Assembly: GCA_022559985.1 (NCBI GenBank)
Contig: JAFJTR010000032.1
Span: 1-64,000, forward strand
Length of the DNA: 64,000 nucleotides
Reading direction: 5' to 3'
DNA from: Parastagonospora avenae f. sp. tritici 18332-5
Taxonomy: Eukaryota; Ascomycota; Dothideomycetes; Pleosporales; Phaeosphaeriaceae
Below the pieces are notes generated by a model. The model saw only the letters and a program-made list of their open reading frames with translations. It had not been told where the DNA came from and did no database searches. Below are positions 34,301 through 45,704 of this stretch, piece after piece (the first letter of the stretch is position 1; every line of letters starts with the position of its first letter). A program made the position numbers and the translations under genes.

Positions 34301-34525
34301 AGGTTCAAAGCATCCAAGTGTAGTTCCTACCTCCTCATCTTGTATCGTGAGATCTCTCTTCCCCAGGGCACTGCCTGAGACTCCGCCAACATGCGTCCGG
34401 TAGTCTTTCGCCACAGCCAGTGCGGTGATAAGCGTTATGGCGAGTATTGTGAGCGCAAATGGGCGCGCCGAATACTTCTTGCGGCGCCATCGCTGCACAG
34501 TGTTCAGGATGGTTTGGTCGTCCAT
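31388..34525 (-). CDS. sodium/calcium exchanger family cation/proton antiporter
   Basis: Exons 34525-34331 and 34285-31388, joined over a 45-bp intron (GTAGGA...CGCAG), give 1030 residues from ATG 34525 (MDDQTILNTV). A longer in-frame reading upstream has no membrane or domain signal. An N-terminal helix is followed by a lumenal Cys-rich segment (DEECRNVHHAADKC...CPDEEAG), the first exchanger repeat with GNGSPDVFS (about 157-165), a long hydrophilic loop rich in Ser/Pro (about 270-700), and the second repeat with GNSLGDLVAD (about 899). This is the NCX/NCKX-like family of fungal vacuolar or ER membrane exchangers (yeast Ecm27 and relatives), moving Ca2+ or other cations against H+/Na+. Ion specificity is not visible. 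Confidence 0.92.
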   Translation of the reverse strand: MDDQTILNTVQRWRRKKYSARPFALTILAITLITALAVAKDYRTHVGGVSGSALGKRDLTIQDEEVGTTLGCFEPRSQTQCRNVHHAADKCAFVLANCPDEEAGVVSYLTLYYCDMPKAQPLAFVIMTLWLAMLFSTIGIAASDFFCVNLNTIARMLGMSESLAGVTLLAFGNGSPDVFSTFAAFRTHAASLAVGELIGAACFITAVVSGSMALIRPFAVARKSFIRDVGFFLVAAAFSMGFIIDGKLHLWESLAMVAFYIFYVAFVVAWHWWINQRRTRRLKAAAMRSHYITPGGEEEEIPEYHDEEGPSGTATPGRAISNEDFSSLERAGGGDPLDEDDHEEERERWMGEMTNNMRVSRPRIGSRRNTHTPIRPSLVGALEFRAVLSSLQKSRNIQSMPISLRRYSDDPTYTTAQQQDYISTDADPAARPPFDVASIGSDASPQITRPSLEIQQSMGNRARAVSTNDLDNVRLHPSTLQVGIPDITFGPATPDGRGRLMPGDRAPPSPSFSLSPPASQHGSRAASPASHVRQPSSSRLAPPDATGHMAPPTRQNTLSPKTSPVIEPGDRIAPPSLKLSVPDAVSPPIPFPAYTDYPWSAQSSRPPSLRAREPSASPQSSMFPRDPFAVHEPAKPPKWWPSQVLPPPHILFGTLFPTLTNWSEKNIGEKLLGVVASLPVFLLTITLPVVEPEKDEDEGGHAELSLDFGLPPPMTPINGSMDSHGRSMDSHGRSIVLPPESMATPGTSMSMKRPAAPTHKPNGGGSFSSNMSNPPAVYITNSDAIAQSPETLPNIPSTEPKQWNRWLVITQMFTAPLFVVLVLWANIQPDNGRALLRHTLYSLTGSLVMLAFILITTSPNRPPKWRNLLCFVGFAVAIAWISTIANEVVGVLRTLGVILNMSDAILGLTIFAVGNSLGDLVADITVARLGFPIMALSACFGGPMLNILLGIGLSGTYMTITKGEAKHKKHPHDDLRFPPYHIIVSTTLVISGATLLFTLAGLLIAVPVRKWKMDKVIGLGLVGVWTVSTVANVLVEVLGYSSDVS

Positions 34526-35094
34526 TGTCACGACATGTTCATGCACGGGGTAATGTGTGTCGTGTGAGCGACGGTAAGCGAATGAATGCGCCGGCACTTG
34601 TAGCCGGTTCTCGAGAGATTTTGAGCGGGTTCGGTGCAGCAAAAGTATATTCCAGGGTCTGCATGTCCGTGGTACTGGGAAGACCGAGTGACGTTGGCGG
34701 CGATGCGTGTCCAGGTTATGTACTAGCACTGCGCTGGCGTCACAGATAGCGGAAGACGAGACGGAGCGCGGAGGGTTTGGCCGCACGCGCAGGGAACAGA
34801 ATAGGTGAAGAGGATGTGAAGGGCGGTAAGAATATTGAGAGAAGTGAAGAACAGCGTCACACTATAAGCATGTTGAAGCACAAATGTGGCAACCCAAGCA
34901 TTAATGGATGCCTATCATGCGCATCTTGGAAGTGGTACCGAGGGTTAATAGCTTGAGGCTTGCGTGGAAGTGTGGCTGACTGCGCCACAGCTAGAGTGTG
35001 GCGAGTGCAACCCCACGGGCGCGCCTACCGCTCGTCGGGAGATGTTGACAAACAAACCGACCACCACCACGGACGCTCCGACGACTCCACCAAG
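34526..35094. other. divergent promoter, exchanger / condensin
   Basis: About 570 bp between divergent starts. No gene seen. Confidence 0.45.
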
Positions 35095-37613
35095 ATGCCG
35101 CGCGCAACAAAGTACAGCATCGCGGCCTCTCCGCAGAAGACGCCCATAAAGTAGGATCTCGAAGTAGCGCATATTGTAACTCTTGTTAATTCTACACAGA
35201 GTTCCCCTCAACGACGACCGACAGGAGAAAGCAAACCGTCGCCATGCCCTCAACGAAGCCCAGCGCAACTCTATGCGTTCCTCTGGTACACCCGCTCGCC
35301 GACGAGTTTCACAGTTAGCCGGAGGGGACAGCCCGCACACGCCATCACAGGACCAAGATGGTATGCCCGGTGTTGCTGGAAGTGCCGTGACGCCCATGAA
35401 GCGTGTCATGCCATTGCTGGCTAATTTCGAGGAGTGGATGAAGATGGCGACGGACAATGTAGGAATCTAAGAGTGCATAACGGGCATTACTAATGAAGTC
35501 AGAAAATCAATGCCAACAACTCATGGAACTTTGCCCTGATTGACTACTTCCACGAAATGTCATTGCTCAAGGAAGGCGATGGCGTCAACTTCCAAAAGGC
35601 CAGTTGTACGCTGGACGGATGCGTCAAGATCTACACTAGCCGAGTCGACAGTGTTGCGACTGATACCGGTAAGCTGCTGAGTGGTCTCGCGGAGAATCAG
35701 GGCAAGAAGCGTCGTGGAGACGCTGAAGATGGCGAAGACGGCGAGGACGAGGATGGCGAGGAAGGTGAGGATGGTCAGAAGAAGCGCAAGAAGAGGGCTG
35801 CACGATCAGCCGAGGCTACTCTGGCGACGTCCTTTGCTCAGCTGCAAAACAAGAAGATGGAGCTGGAGTTCTCTGTGGATCCGTTATTCAAGAAGGCCTC
35901 CGCAGACTTCGACGAGGGCGGCGCCAAGGGTCTGCTACTCAACCACCTAGCCATCGACTCCAAGGGCAGGATCGTCTTTGACAGCAGCGACGATGCAAAT
36001 GATGCAACGGCTGAGGAGACGCAGGCCACGCCCGCGCCGGAAGAACGTGAAGACTCAAGAGCCACCGAGGACGTCGAGATCGACATCTCCGGACTAGCAG
36101 CAAAGTACTTCCCCGACCTGGCTCGCCTTGATGAACAAGATATCTGTCCCTCAATGAAGACTTTCGATCTCGGCGATGTCAATGGGTCAATGGATCTGCC
36201 TTTCCTAAAGGCTCCTGAAGATTGGCGCAACGACGACAAGAAGGACGACGAGGAAGACGCCGGAAACCGCTCTGGACTCTTCCTCGACGACGACAACCCA
36301 ATGGGCTTCGACGATGATGACGACGTCAACATGGGTGGCTTCGACTTGCCTCCTGAGACCGGCTTTGGGGAGGGTGGCGAAGTCTGGGCTCGAGAAGCAA
36401 TCCGCGATCCCCAAGCCCGTGTACACATCATGGGCCTTGGCGACGGAGAAGAAGACGAGGGTGCTGAGGGTGCGGAGGGTACCATAGCTACTGAAGGCGC
36501 GCAGTACGGCCTGTCAATGGCGCACGGCCGAGATCAAGAGCAGGAGAACATTCTGAGCTACTTCGACCAAGCCTTGAAGAAGAACTGGGCTGGTCCTGAG
36601 CATTGGCGCATCCGAAGAGTAAAGGAGGCTGGCAAGACTGCACCAGCGACAAAGCGCAAAGAGAAGGAGCCTTTTGAGATTGACTTTTCTGCACCTTTGT
36701 CACAACCAACAGCGGATATGTTGTTCACTCCAGCCACATCATACTCGACCATTTCGTTACCGAAAGCGCAATGGAAATCAAAGACGAAGAACTTGCTGCC
36801 TGACGACAAGCACTTCAGTTCGCGACAATTATTGCGACTCTTCTTGAAGCCAAAGGCTCGCATGGGCTCACGGCGCGAAGGTCGACGGGCTCAGCCGCTG
36901 ACAGAGGAGCCCGCACATGGTGACGTTGACGAGGCATACTGGGCACATCGCGAAGGCGAGAATGCCCTTGCTGAGGAAGACGGTGCGGTCGAAGGCAACT
37001 ACGACGCCGACTTCTTCCAAGACGACGGCTTGCCACTACCAGGAGGTCCTATGGATGATGACGACGATTTCGCAGATGCTCGCGACCACTTCTCACCAGC
37101 ACCTGGAGAAGGCACAGAAGCCATGCAGCCGATTGATGGCGTTGTACCGAGTTCACAAGCTGAGGATGCTTTCGGCGCACAACTTGTCACTCAGAGCAGA
37201 AGATTCCGACCCGAATACGTGCAGTACGCGCGAGTTGCCAAGAAGGTCGATGTCAAGCGCCTCAAAGACGAGCTGTGGAAGGGCATTGGTTTGGAAGAGG
37301 TCAGTCACTCCGCATCGCCACTTTCAATCACATCACTAACAGTATTATACAGATCACAGAACCACCGCCAACAAATGCGCCAGACGACCCAGCTGCCAAA
37401 GCCGTCGACGGCTCGCTCAATTTCACAGACGTCGTCAATGGCCTCAAAACCGTGTACCCTGAGAAGGCGATGGCGGATCTATCAACAAGCTTCTGCTTCA
37501 TTTGCGTGTTGCATTTGGCCAACGAGAAGGGCTTGGTCATCAACAACACCGAGGGCTTTGAGAATCTGACGATCAGGAAGGACTTTTCGGCGGATTTGAG
37601 TGTTGCTGAGTAG
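35095..37613 (+). CDS. cnd2: condensin complex subunit 2 (kleisin, Barren/CAP-H family)
   Basis: Exons 35095-35150, 35200-35458, 35503-37299 and 37353-37613 give 790 residues, a usual length for fungal Cnd2/Brn1. The N-terminus contains VPLNDDRQEKANRR and the kleisin head (NANNSWNFALIDYFHEMSLL, then NFQKASCTLDGCVKIYTSRV), which contacts an SMC neck. The centre is acidic and disordered. SYSTISLPKAQWKSKTKNLL, the YVQYARVAKKVDVKRLKDEL segment and the C-terminal winged-helix part (FTDVVNGLKTVY, FCFICVLHLANEKGL) follow. The protein bridges Smc2 and Smc4 and recruits HEAT subunits for mitotic chromosome condensation. All four introns joins preserve frame. Confidence 0.95.
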
Positions 37614-38905
37614 TGTGCTGCTCTATGTATTTGACATGACTGGGTTAGGAACGGCATGGCATGGGATTGGGTAAAATGATACCACATGGGCTGGCGCGGC
37701 GTCTTTGAAGGTTAGGATATGTGATGTGTACATGAATTCACTCTTCTTCACCGGCTTTGCGTTGTCATTCGTACATGTTGCTTGAGAGTTATTTTGAGGC
37801 TTATGGGTCAATGGGAGTGATTGAAGGTGTTCCCCCTCACATGTTTCTGAAGTGTTCATGTGGCGACGCGTATTTTGTGAGAAGGTGGGTTGCAGTCATG
37901 GGGTGGGAGAAGCGCGGAGGTATACAAGAATGGTGGGATGGAGGAGTGAGGCTGTAGACTGAGATGTATTCACTACGATAGCATGACCTCTTGGGTATTG
38001 TTCTCCGAAATCGAGTGCAAGGTCTCCAGCTTCATTGAACATTGAGTGTAAAAAGGAATGTGTGCAGGTTTTGGTGGTGTTGAGACTTCGGAAAGTGGGG
38101 TCCAACGATGACGTGTGGGGATCAACCTAAACCACAACCTCAATGACAACGAACAGCGCATTCAGCAACACTTCAGAAGGCGCAAATCATCGTCATCAGC
38201 AGCTCGTGATGGTACAAAATTTCTTTGCCTACATTCGACTCAGGTAGCACCCGACAGCCGACGAGCAGCGTCTTGGCCGCTCGGCGTACACCACAATGGG
38301 AGGCTCGCCTGCTTAATAACATCAGCGTGCATACATACTTCAACTTTCCATTCGTTCGGCTATCGCGATTCTTGAGGTTACATGAGCTCCTCGTTTCCTG
38401 TTAGTCATGCTACCCCCAGTAAGATCTCATGACAATTGGTCTCAACTCCAGCAAGTCATTCTCTTTTTGCCCCATACTCCCTCTGCATCCACTCGAATCC
38501 ACTTTCGATCCACACTCCGGTATCCTACTTACACCTATGGAGCACATAATCCGAACCATAGGATCGGGAGAACATCGGGAAAGCTGCACTTGCGAGTGCG
38601 AACGAAGCTTGATGTTCAAATTTCTTGCTTTACTCGAATGCTATCCGATGAACATCCAATACTTTCATGAGGCCACCCGGATCGATATTACCTGATCTAG
38701 CTTGAGATCCGTACATATGGCCTCTTTGCTGGTCATGAGAGTCTGCTTGGCTCCGGGATATGACCACATCAGTTAGCATCGTGGAGATGGACTACTTTTC
38801 GAACATTGGCATACGGAAGTTTGCATCCTGTGGTGATGCCCCAATCATTTAAATTCAGATCTGAGGTACACCTAAATGGCTTTCTGCTGCCTACAGTATA
38901 TCAAG
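37614..38905. other. spacer between condensin and beta-glucosidase genes
   Basis: About 1.3 kb holding the cnd2 3' flank and the promoter of the GH3 gene. No credible gene on either strand. Confidence 0.4.
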
Positions 38906-41527
38906 ATGCTGGTCTCAATCAGAAAGCTGCTGCTTGCCAGCCTCTTGGCTGTGTCTGACACGACAGCTCAGATCACTGGTAATACGTCCAGTCCAGGGTA
39001 CTTTGAGAACCTCGAGAGATACTGGAGCTATGGGAGGTCTCCACCAGTGTATCCATCCCGTAAGCCCTCCTTCTCATCTCATGCAGGAGACTTCTAACTT
39101 GTGCTTAGCGAACACCACCGGTACCGGTGACTGGTCACATGCTGTATCTCAAGCCCGCGCTCTGGTTGCCCAGATGACGTTGGCTGAGAAGGAAAACGTT
39201 ACTATGGGCTACACCAATGCTGAGTTCAATGGCTGCAACGGCAAAAGTGGTGGTGTGCCGCGACTAGGCTTCCCTGGGTACTGCTTGAACAATGCCGAGA
39301 ATGGCGTCGGTGGTGCTGAAGGCGTCAATGCCTACCCGGCAGCACTGCACTTAGGAGCTTCATGGAATCGTGAGCTGGCATACGCAAGAGGCATGCATAT
39401 GGGTCGCGAGTTCAGACGTAAGGGTGTCAACGTGGCACTGGGGCCAAGTATAGGGCCGCTGGGACGGAGTCCGAAGGGTGGAAGGTATATTGTTATATCG
39501 ACAGCTCTCTATAATGATAATGATACTGATACCGACATAGAAATTGGGAAGCACCTAGCAACGATCCGTATCTGACCGGCACGCTCATTCATGACACTAC
39601 AGCTGGCATGCAGAAGTATGTCATTGCCAACATCAAGCACATCGTCGGCAATGAGCAGGAGGCATCTCGCAAATATCCGCGATTCCTACCTGCACCGAAT
39701 CACAACGCATCGATTTCTTCGAACATCGATGACAAGACGATGCATGAGCTATACCTGTGGCCCTTCATGGATGCATTACGTGCTGGAGGCGCGAGCGTGA
39801 TGTGCAGCTACAATAGAGTCAACAACAGCGACGCATGCCAGAATAGCAAGGTGCTGAACGGACTACTCAAGAAAGAGCTCGGATTTCAGGGCTTTGTCGT
39901 CAGCGACTGGTTCATGCAGCAAAGTGGTATTGCTAGCGCTCTAGCAGGGCTTGACATGGTGATGCCAATCGCGCCATACTGGGCGGACGGCAACCTCACT
40001 CAATTAGTCAACAATGGCTCGGTATCAATGACCAGACTCAACGATATGGTCACGCGTATCCTCGCGCCATGGTACAAGATTGGCAGCCAAGCCGAAGAAG
40101 CTGGACGTCCTCCAGGACACGGTATTCCTGCGAGCTTGCTGCAGCCACATGCGTTTGTAGACGCGAGGTCGCCTGACTCAAAGCCCATCGTACTCCAGAG
40201 TGCGATTGAAGGTCATGTGTTGGTCAAGAATGTCAACAAAGCACTGCCTCTGAAGAAGCCGAAGTTCATTTCTATCTTTGGCTACGATGCTGCAGGACAA
40301 TTTATGAATACAGCTGAGGCCGCTGGCTTCAACTTGTGGAAGATGGGAATGCGTAACGCACTCCAGTTCCAGAACGGGACTACCTTCACAGCTGCAGCAC
40401 TTGACTTACTCTTCGGATCGAGCATGGAGCAAACGACTACCGGTCCGGAAATTGCACTGAATGGCACACTGTTCACGGGAGGTGGATCAGGCGCAGTCGT
40501 AGGTGTCGTCGATGCACCTCTTGATGCCTTCAAACGACAGGCATACGATGATGACACTTATCTCGCCTGGGACATCCAAACACCGGACCCGACTGTAAAC
40601 GCCGCATCGGAAGCTTGTCTAGTCTTCATCAACGCCCTCGGCTCCGAGTCTTGGGACCGCCGCAACCTCTCTGACGCATACTCCGACGGCATCGTCACAA
40701 GCGTAGCATCACAATGCAACAACACTATGGTCATCATACACAGCGTCGGCGTCCGTCTCGTCGACAAGTGGTTCGACCACCCCAACATCACCGCCGTCAT
40801 TCTCGGCCACCTCCCAGGCCAAGACTCCGGCCGTGCACTCGTTGAGCTGATGTACGGCCGCCAATCATTTTCTGGCCGCTTACCGTACACGGTCGCGAAG
40901 CAAGAATCGGACTATGGCCATATGCTAGACCCGGTGCTACCCAGTAACGAAACGCCGTACTATCCTCAGGTCAACTTCACAGAGGACGTATATATTGACT
41001 ACAAGCACTTCATCAAAGAAGGCATCGAGCCTCGCTTTGCGTTCGGATACGGCCTCACGTACACTAACTTCAAATACTCGGATCTCCAAATTGACATCGA
41101 CGCCAACGCGACTTCATCACGCCTCCCTCCTAACCCCGAGCACATATTACAAGGCGGCATCGATAGTCTTTGGGACGAAGTCGCTCGCGTGCGTTGCATC
41201 ATCGAAAACGTTGGTGACGTAGCAGCCAAGGAAGTCGCTCAGCTGTATATCGGCATTCCTGGCGGGCCAGAGAAGGTACTGCGTGGGTTTGAGAAGCAGC
41301 TGCTTTTGCCAGGCGAGCGGGGAGTCTTTGAGTTTGCGTTGACGAGGCGGGACTTGAGTACGTGGAATGTGGTGGAGCAGAGCTGGGAGTTGCAGAGGGG
41401 CGGGTATGAGGTGTTTGTGGGGAAGAGTGTGTTGGATGTGCCGCTGACAGGAAGGTTCAAGATCGAAGACGCATACACAATACCTAGTCATGCGCTTGAC
41501 CAAATCGACACCATCGAGAATGATTGA
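38906..41527 (+). CDS. secreted beta-glucosidase, glycoside hydrolase family 3
   Basis: Exons 38906-39059, 39109-39484 and 39541-41527 give 838 residues. ATG 38906 gives a clean signal peptide (MLVSIRKLLLASLLAV); an in-frame ATG at 38876 adds ten residues. The GH3 N-terminal barrel has the LAEKENVTMGYTNAEFNGCN and VNVALGPSIGPLGR regions, KHIVGNEQE, and the nucleophile in GFVVSDWFMQQSG (Asp about 299). The C-terminal sandwich (SESWDRRNLSD, GQDSGRALVELMYG, GRLPYTVAK) and a fibronectin III-like domain (VRCIIENVGDVAAKEVAQLY, GGYEVFVGKS) complete the enzyme. It hydrolyses terminal beta-glucosides such as cellobiose outside the cell. Several N-glycosylation sequons are present. Confidence 0.93.
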
Positions 41528-41842
41528 AGCGACTGGGGTAGTCAGCGAGTCTAAATTTCGACGAAAACGACTTCTGATAGGTGATACTTGGAAAGCCGAG
41601 GACCACACTCCTGTTTGAAAATGCTATCGGTTTATTTCTTATTGAAGATGTGTACGCAGAGATGTGTGCCTCCGAACACAAGATTTAGATGGGAAAATGC
41701 TGCAGGGGTGCTGAATGTGCCCTTCTCCTGGCAAGGCAAGCGCGAGGGCGTCGGCGAAAAGCATATAGGCACAGCGTCCCCACGACCCAACTTCACCCGT
41801 TTCCCTCGAATTTTGCCTACCGCACGCATTAACGCCTTCAAT
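41528..41842. other. spacer
   Basis: A 315-bp intergenic stretch upstream of the zinc-finger relic. Nothing recognised. Confidence 0.4.
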
Positions 41843-42949
41843 ATGGCCGACTTTGTGGACACGTCGCCCTCCTCGCCGGGCTTCGATCAGCCAACCACGT
41901 CCGAGTGCCTGGATGACATCGACTGGGAGAACCCGAACTACGAGGATCTGGCCCCTGTTGATTGGAGCGCCCTGCATGACGAGATCATGGGTGTGGTGTT
42001 AGACGAGCCAGCCGATGAGCAGCTGCAGCCTGATGACCGGTGAGTAAAAAAAATACATGAGCTAACAGAAGGGCGAAGACCTTCATACCATGATTCTCTA
42101 TTAGACGAGCCTCTAGATCGGAACGAGAATCATGGCATGTCTTGTGAACTGTCAATTTCGCCTCCTAAAGATGCCGCCTGCGGACTTTCCAACTCTCCGA
42201 CTAAACCAACATTTATCTGTGGCACGCCGGGCTGTAGGGCGAAACCTTTCAAGCAAAAGGGAGATCTAAATCGCCACAGTCTTATCCATGACATGGTGAA
42301 GGACCTCGACTGCTCAGCGGTCGATTGCGAGCGACGTGGTGTTCAAGGGTTTGCCCGTAAAGACAAGCTCAAAGACCATATGCTTGATGGTCACGACGAC
42401 GATACCTTGTTCGAATGCTCAAGATGCGATATGCAACTCGAGAGGGACATGTGGTCCATTCATCGCAGCTGGCATTTCTACTTCGATCTCAATGCTCATA
42501 GGTCCTGTCCAATGCCGAGATGCTCCTACAAATTGCATGTTCCTGCACACCATCCGGAACGATTAGACAAGATGCAACAGCACCTTCTCGAGAAACACGA
42601 TTTACATGACCGAACCTGTTTCACCAACCTGCTAAGACAGAGAGGCTATGATGCTCAGAGCTGAGAAGTCATCTGCCCTGTTTGTCCTTCTCCTTGCCAA
42701 TTCCTGGGGCATGTGGAGTTTCATAATCACTTCATTCAGACTCACTTTGATAGACTATTGTGTGAAGAACATGGGGATGGGTCTTGCGCACAGAGCTGCC
42801 GTTACAGATGGACGCATTGGCGTCTAGCAGAATGCACCTCAGTTCCCTACGATGTCCGCCAGCATCGCCGTGCTATTCTCCGTATCTGGCCGGGGTTCGA
42901 GAGATATCCGGTCTGGTATGATGTCGATCAATGTTTCCCCAGAGCATGA
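41843..42949 (+). pseudogene. C2H2 zinc-finger protein gene, broken
   Basis: ATG 41843 opens an acidic N-terminus (DDIDWENPNYEDLAPVDWSA) ending at a GTGAGT donor (42040). Splicing to the TTAG at 42104 puts the downstream part one base out of frame. In its own frame the downstream part reads FICGTPGCRAKPFKQKGDLN then RHSLIH, a clear C2H2 finger, and further finger-like units (CSAVDCERRGVQGFARKDKL, FECSRCDMQLERD). A TGA at 42662-42664 stops it, yet the same frame continues with CPVCPSPCQFLGHVEFHNHF to a TGA ending at 42949. Frameshift plus internal stop suggest a decaying transcription-factor-like gene. A different splice choice (weak GTGTGG donor at 41991) would restore the first join. Confidence 0.55.
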
Positions 42950-43438
42950 ATTCCTCAATGCTTTTCCTTGAGGTCGCGAAATCTCGAAATCGAGGTCTCT
43001 TCTACACTCTCGTTATCTCCTTAGTTCGCCATGTCTCTCAACACAGTTTGCGGGTCTCATTTTGGTTTAATTGGAGGCGTTAAGGTCATCACTCATATGA
43101 ACCTCAGATAGAAAGAATCCAACTTCGTACGCTCGTTACAACAACGCTTCGGTCATGGCCTACGTACTTCAAGTGAAATACAGTACTCCATAACGGTCCA
43201 GCGAACCACCCTGCAGAAGACATGCGGTCTTAAGGATAACTCTGTATACTTCAATATCATACTCACACTTCTAGATACCTTACAAGACTTCATGCTACGA
43301 ACGGTTTGCATCATGGGTTGCCTAACCTGGCCCAACCAAGCGATGACGCAACCCCCGTAACATCAGTGTAGGCTACCACTCCACCATCAACTACCATGAT
43401 CCAACAACATTCCCACAGCTTCTCAAAAAACACCCAAA
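42950..43438. other. spacer
   Basis: A 489-bp stretch holding the promoter of the next gene. No gene seen. Confidence 0.4.
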
Positions 43439-44152
43439 ATGGCTTCCGCATGCGACCGCGTCTTCTCAACCACTGAACTTCTCGAAGCGATCCTCACGCA
43501 CCTCACTCCCATCAACTACCTCCTCCAAGCCCAATGTGTCTTACGCTTCTTCAACACCACCATCAACACATCGCCAAAACTCCAACAACTCCTATTCTTC
43601 CGCCTAGACATCGGTCGAGATCTCAAGGATTTTGTGATTAACCCGCTCTTGCAGCAGCACTTCGCCCCATGGTTCCCGCCATTCCACGGCCACCGAAATT
43701 ATGATCGGCTGAGGGAGATGGAATGGGCTTCAACCCCATCTACCCGCGACATCTTCTTGCGCCCAGAAGCAAGTTGGCGCCGCATGCTACCCATGCAGCC
43801 CGCGCCCCAGACGCTCTCCGTACAGTATCTTGAGCACTGTCAGACTGGGGATTTCATGCAGACTGCCAGCATCGAGGGAGTAACAATGGGCCGCGTGTAT
43901 GATATTACGGAGTCGTTTCTGCGCGCGGAGTATGCGAGTTATGCGCAGTTTAGCGTGCGTTGTGGCGGTGAGGGGGCGGTGATGTATCTCGAGAGTGCGA
44001 TGCAGTGCGATATGGGAGAGGGCAGGGGCTTGAAAGGGTGGGATTTGAGGTCGGAGGGGGCGGAGATGACGCATGGGTTGCAGTGGGTGGATGGTGGGGA
44101 GGTGCATGACGGCGGTTATAGGTTTGGAGGGATGGACTCGGCGTTTGATTAA
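43439..44152 (+). CDS. small F-box-like protein
   Basis: A single exon encodes 237 residues; ATG 43439 follows an A/C-rich leader (CACCCAAAATGG). Residues about 8-50 (VFSTTELLEAILTHLTPINY then LLQAQCVLRFFNTTINTSPK) have the spacing of a fungal F-box with the LQQLLFF end common to the Dothideomycete family. The rest (WRRMLPMQPAPQTLSVQYLE, VTMGRVYDI) resembles the conserved tail of these proteins, without known repeats. It probably recruits an unknown substrate to an SCF ubiquitin ligase. It is separate from the F-box relics at 9-11 kb. It converges on the BTB gene with 117 bp between the stops. Confidence 0.8.
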   Translation: MASACDRVFSTTELLEAILTHLTPINYLLQAQCVLRFFNTTINTSPKLQQLLFFRLDIGRDLKDFVINPLLQQHFAPWFPPFHGHRNYDRLREMEWASTPSTRDIFLRPEASWRRMLPMQPAPQTLSVQYLEHCQTGDFMQTASIEGVTMGRVYDITESFLRAEYASYAQFSVRCGGEGAVMYLESAMQCDMGEGRGLKGWDLRSEGAEMTHGLQWVDGGEVHDGGYRFGGMDSAFD

Positions 44153-44269
44153 TTGAATCTGTGGTTCACAGCCGGAAATGAATAGAGGTGGGAGCAGGGA
44201 GGTGATTCTTCATGTTTTTCTGATGTACAAATATATCTACAATGCATATCTGCGGCCTGCTTGCTGCGC

Positions 44270-45439
44270 TCACAGCTCTATGTCCTCCGCCACGCCCATC
44301 CTCTCCAGGCCCCTCACCAGCGCCGCCGTCTTCTTCTGCACACCACCCTCACTCGCGACGCCAGACCTGACCATGCCCTTCTTCTTGATATTGCTCTTGA
44401 TGTCGTTTGCCCTCTCGAGCAAGTCGACGCAGTCCGCCTTCACGTCGTACATGTCCCAGAAGATATTATACTCATCCCCCACCAAAACCCGGCCGAAATC
44501 CTTCTTATGGTCCTCTGGCCAATACCTGTCCTCCTGTACAAGCACAGCAGTCACAAGCAGCTTCTGCCTCCACCCCTCCTTATCCTGACAGACGCGCGGC
44601 TCCGAATCCCTAGGCGCAAATGCCGCGCCCACGAGCTCAGCAAGGCGAAGCGGCAAAACGAACTAACTCGCCACCAAATCCGCAATCTTGCTATGCGCGA
44701 ACGCATACAGCGACGGGAACTCCAGCTCTCCAGCCACAGCACACATGTGCATGTGGAACTTTGTGCCGACAAGATCCGGGCGCGCGAACGATTTCGCCTC
44801 AAAATCTCTTGGGAACGAGGTCGCGTTCTGAATGAACCGAAGCTTAGCGAACTCGTTGTCGGCGTATGTGCTGGTGTAGATGAATTTGACCACCCTGTCT
44901 ACAAGGACAGGGTGGAAGGTGGCCGTCAGGTCGACCGAGGCGGCGGGGGTACTGCTAGAGGTCTTCACAGCGTTGTCAGTGGATATATAGAGTAAAGATG
45001 AGGTTATCTGGATCTCAAGAAAGTTACAACTCTGGGGAAGATGCTGTCCTGGAGCTTCTTGGAGCCTCCAAGCAGCATCATGCCGTGCACCCTGAACACG
45101 ACGCCGACGCTGGTGACGAGCGCGAAGTCACGTCTTAGAGGGGTGGTGAGGAGGTATTCGCCGTGACTGGATGTATTAGATGTGATTCTGAGCATGTTGG
45201 AGAGGTACTTACGCCTTGAGGTTGTGCTGGGCGTGCCCTTTGAAGACAAAGTTGCCGCCAGCGAGGATGTTGCGCAGAACACTGCGAGGATGACGCGCAT
45301 CGAGCAGCTCTTCTACCGCGGGAGCCGTTTTGCTCTCTTTGCCGGCTGCAAAAGGATCGCCCGTGATTGTCGGCTGAGAGTCTTTGCCGAAGTAGAAGAT
45401 CTTCTGCGGGCCAAACGACTGCGCAAAGGACGTGGCCAT
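44270..45439 (-). pseudogene. BTB/POZ-domain protein gene with in-frame TAG
   Basis: Exons 45439-45213, 45166-45028 and 44962-44270 join into a 353-codon frame. The BTB core reads RRDFALVTSVGVVFRVHGMM, LLGGSKKLQDSIFPR, then HPVLVDRVVKFIYTSTY. These correspond to the beta strands and helices of fungal BTB proteins that bind Cullin-3. A TAG at 44665-44663 falls inside the region that aligns with IASLLIRRYLSIDVLKDM of the neighbouring paralogue. Sense continues behind it in the same frame (FVLPLRLAELVGAAFAPRD) to the stop at 44270. A CAG-to-TAG change would explain the break. If translated only to the TAG, the product would still contain the BTB fold. Confidence 0.6.
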
Positions 45440-45704
45440 AAGCGGCAGGCGAGTGGGCAGACCAGCAGACCAGCAGACGGCGGGGACAGATTAGGGAAAG
45501 ACATAATGTAAGAGTAGAATGTGGTGATGTGTTGTGTGGATTGAGTGAGTTGAGGCAAAATTCAAGTGTACGGTAGATGGGCAAAGGAGATTTCAAACAG
45601 TGAAATTAGACGAGTCACTTAAGCTAGAGAAAGAGCAGGTGAGCGGGCCGACCGACCGACAGTGCGGCTCCACGCGTCCAAACGACCAGATATGCCCATT
45701 CCAA

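Noticed and set aside
34286..34330. Extra 15 residues (VGTTLGCFEPRSQTQ) in the exchanger
   Set aside because: GTAGGA...CGCAG borders and loss of the conserved DEECR...HHA spacing show an intron of 45 bases.
34526..34786. 87-residue N-terminal extension of the cation exchanger
   Set aside because: Arg/His-rich sequence without domain features. The family normally starts just before the first membrane helix, as from ATG 34525.
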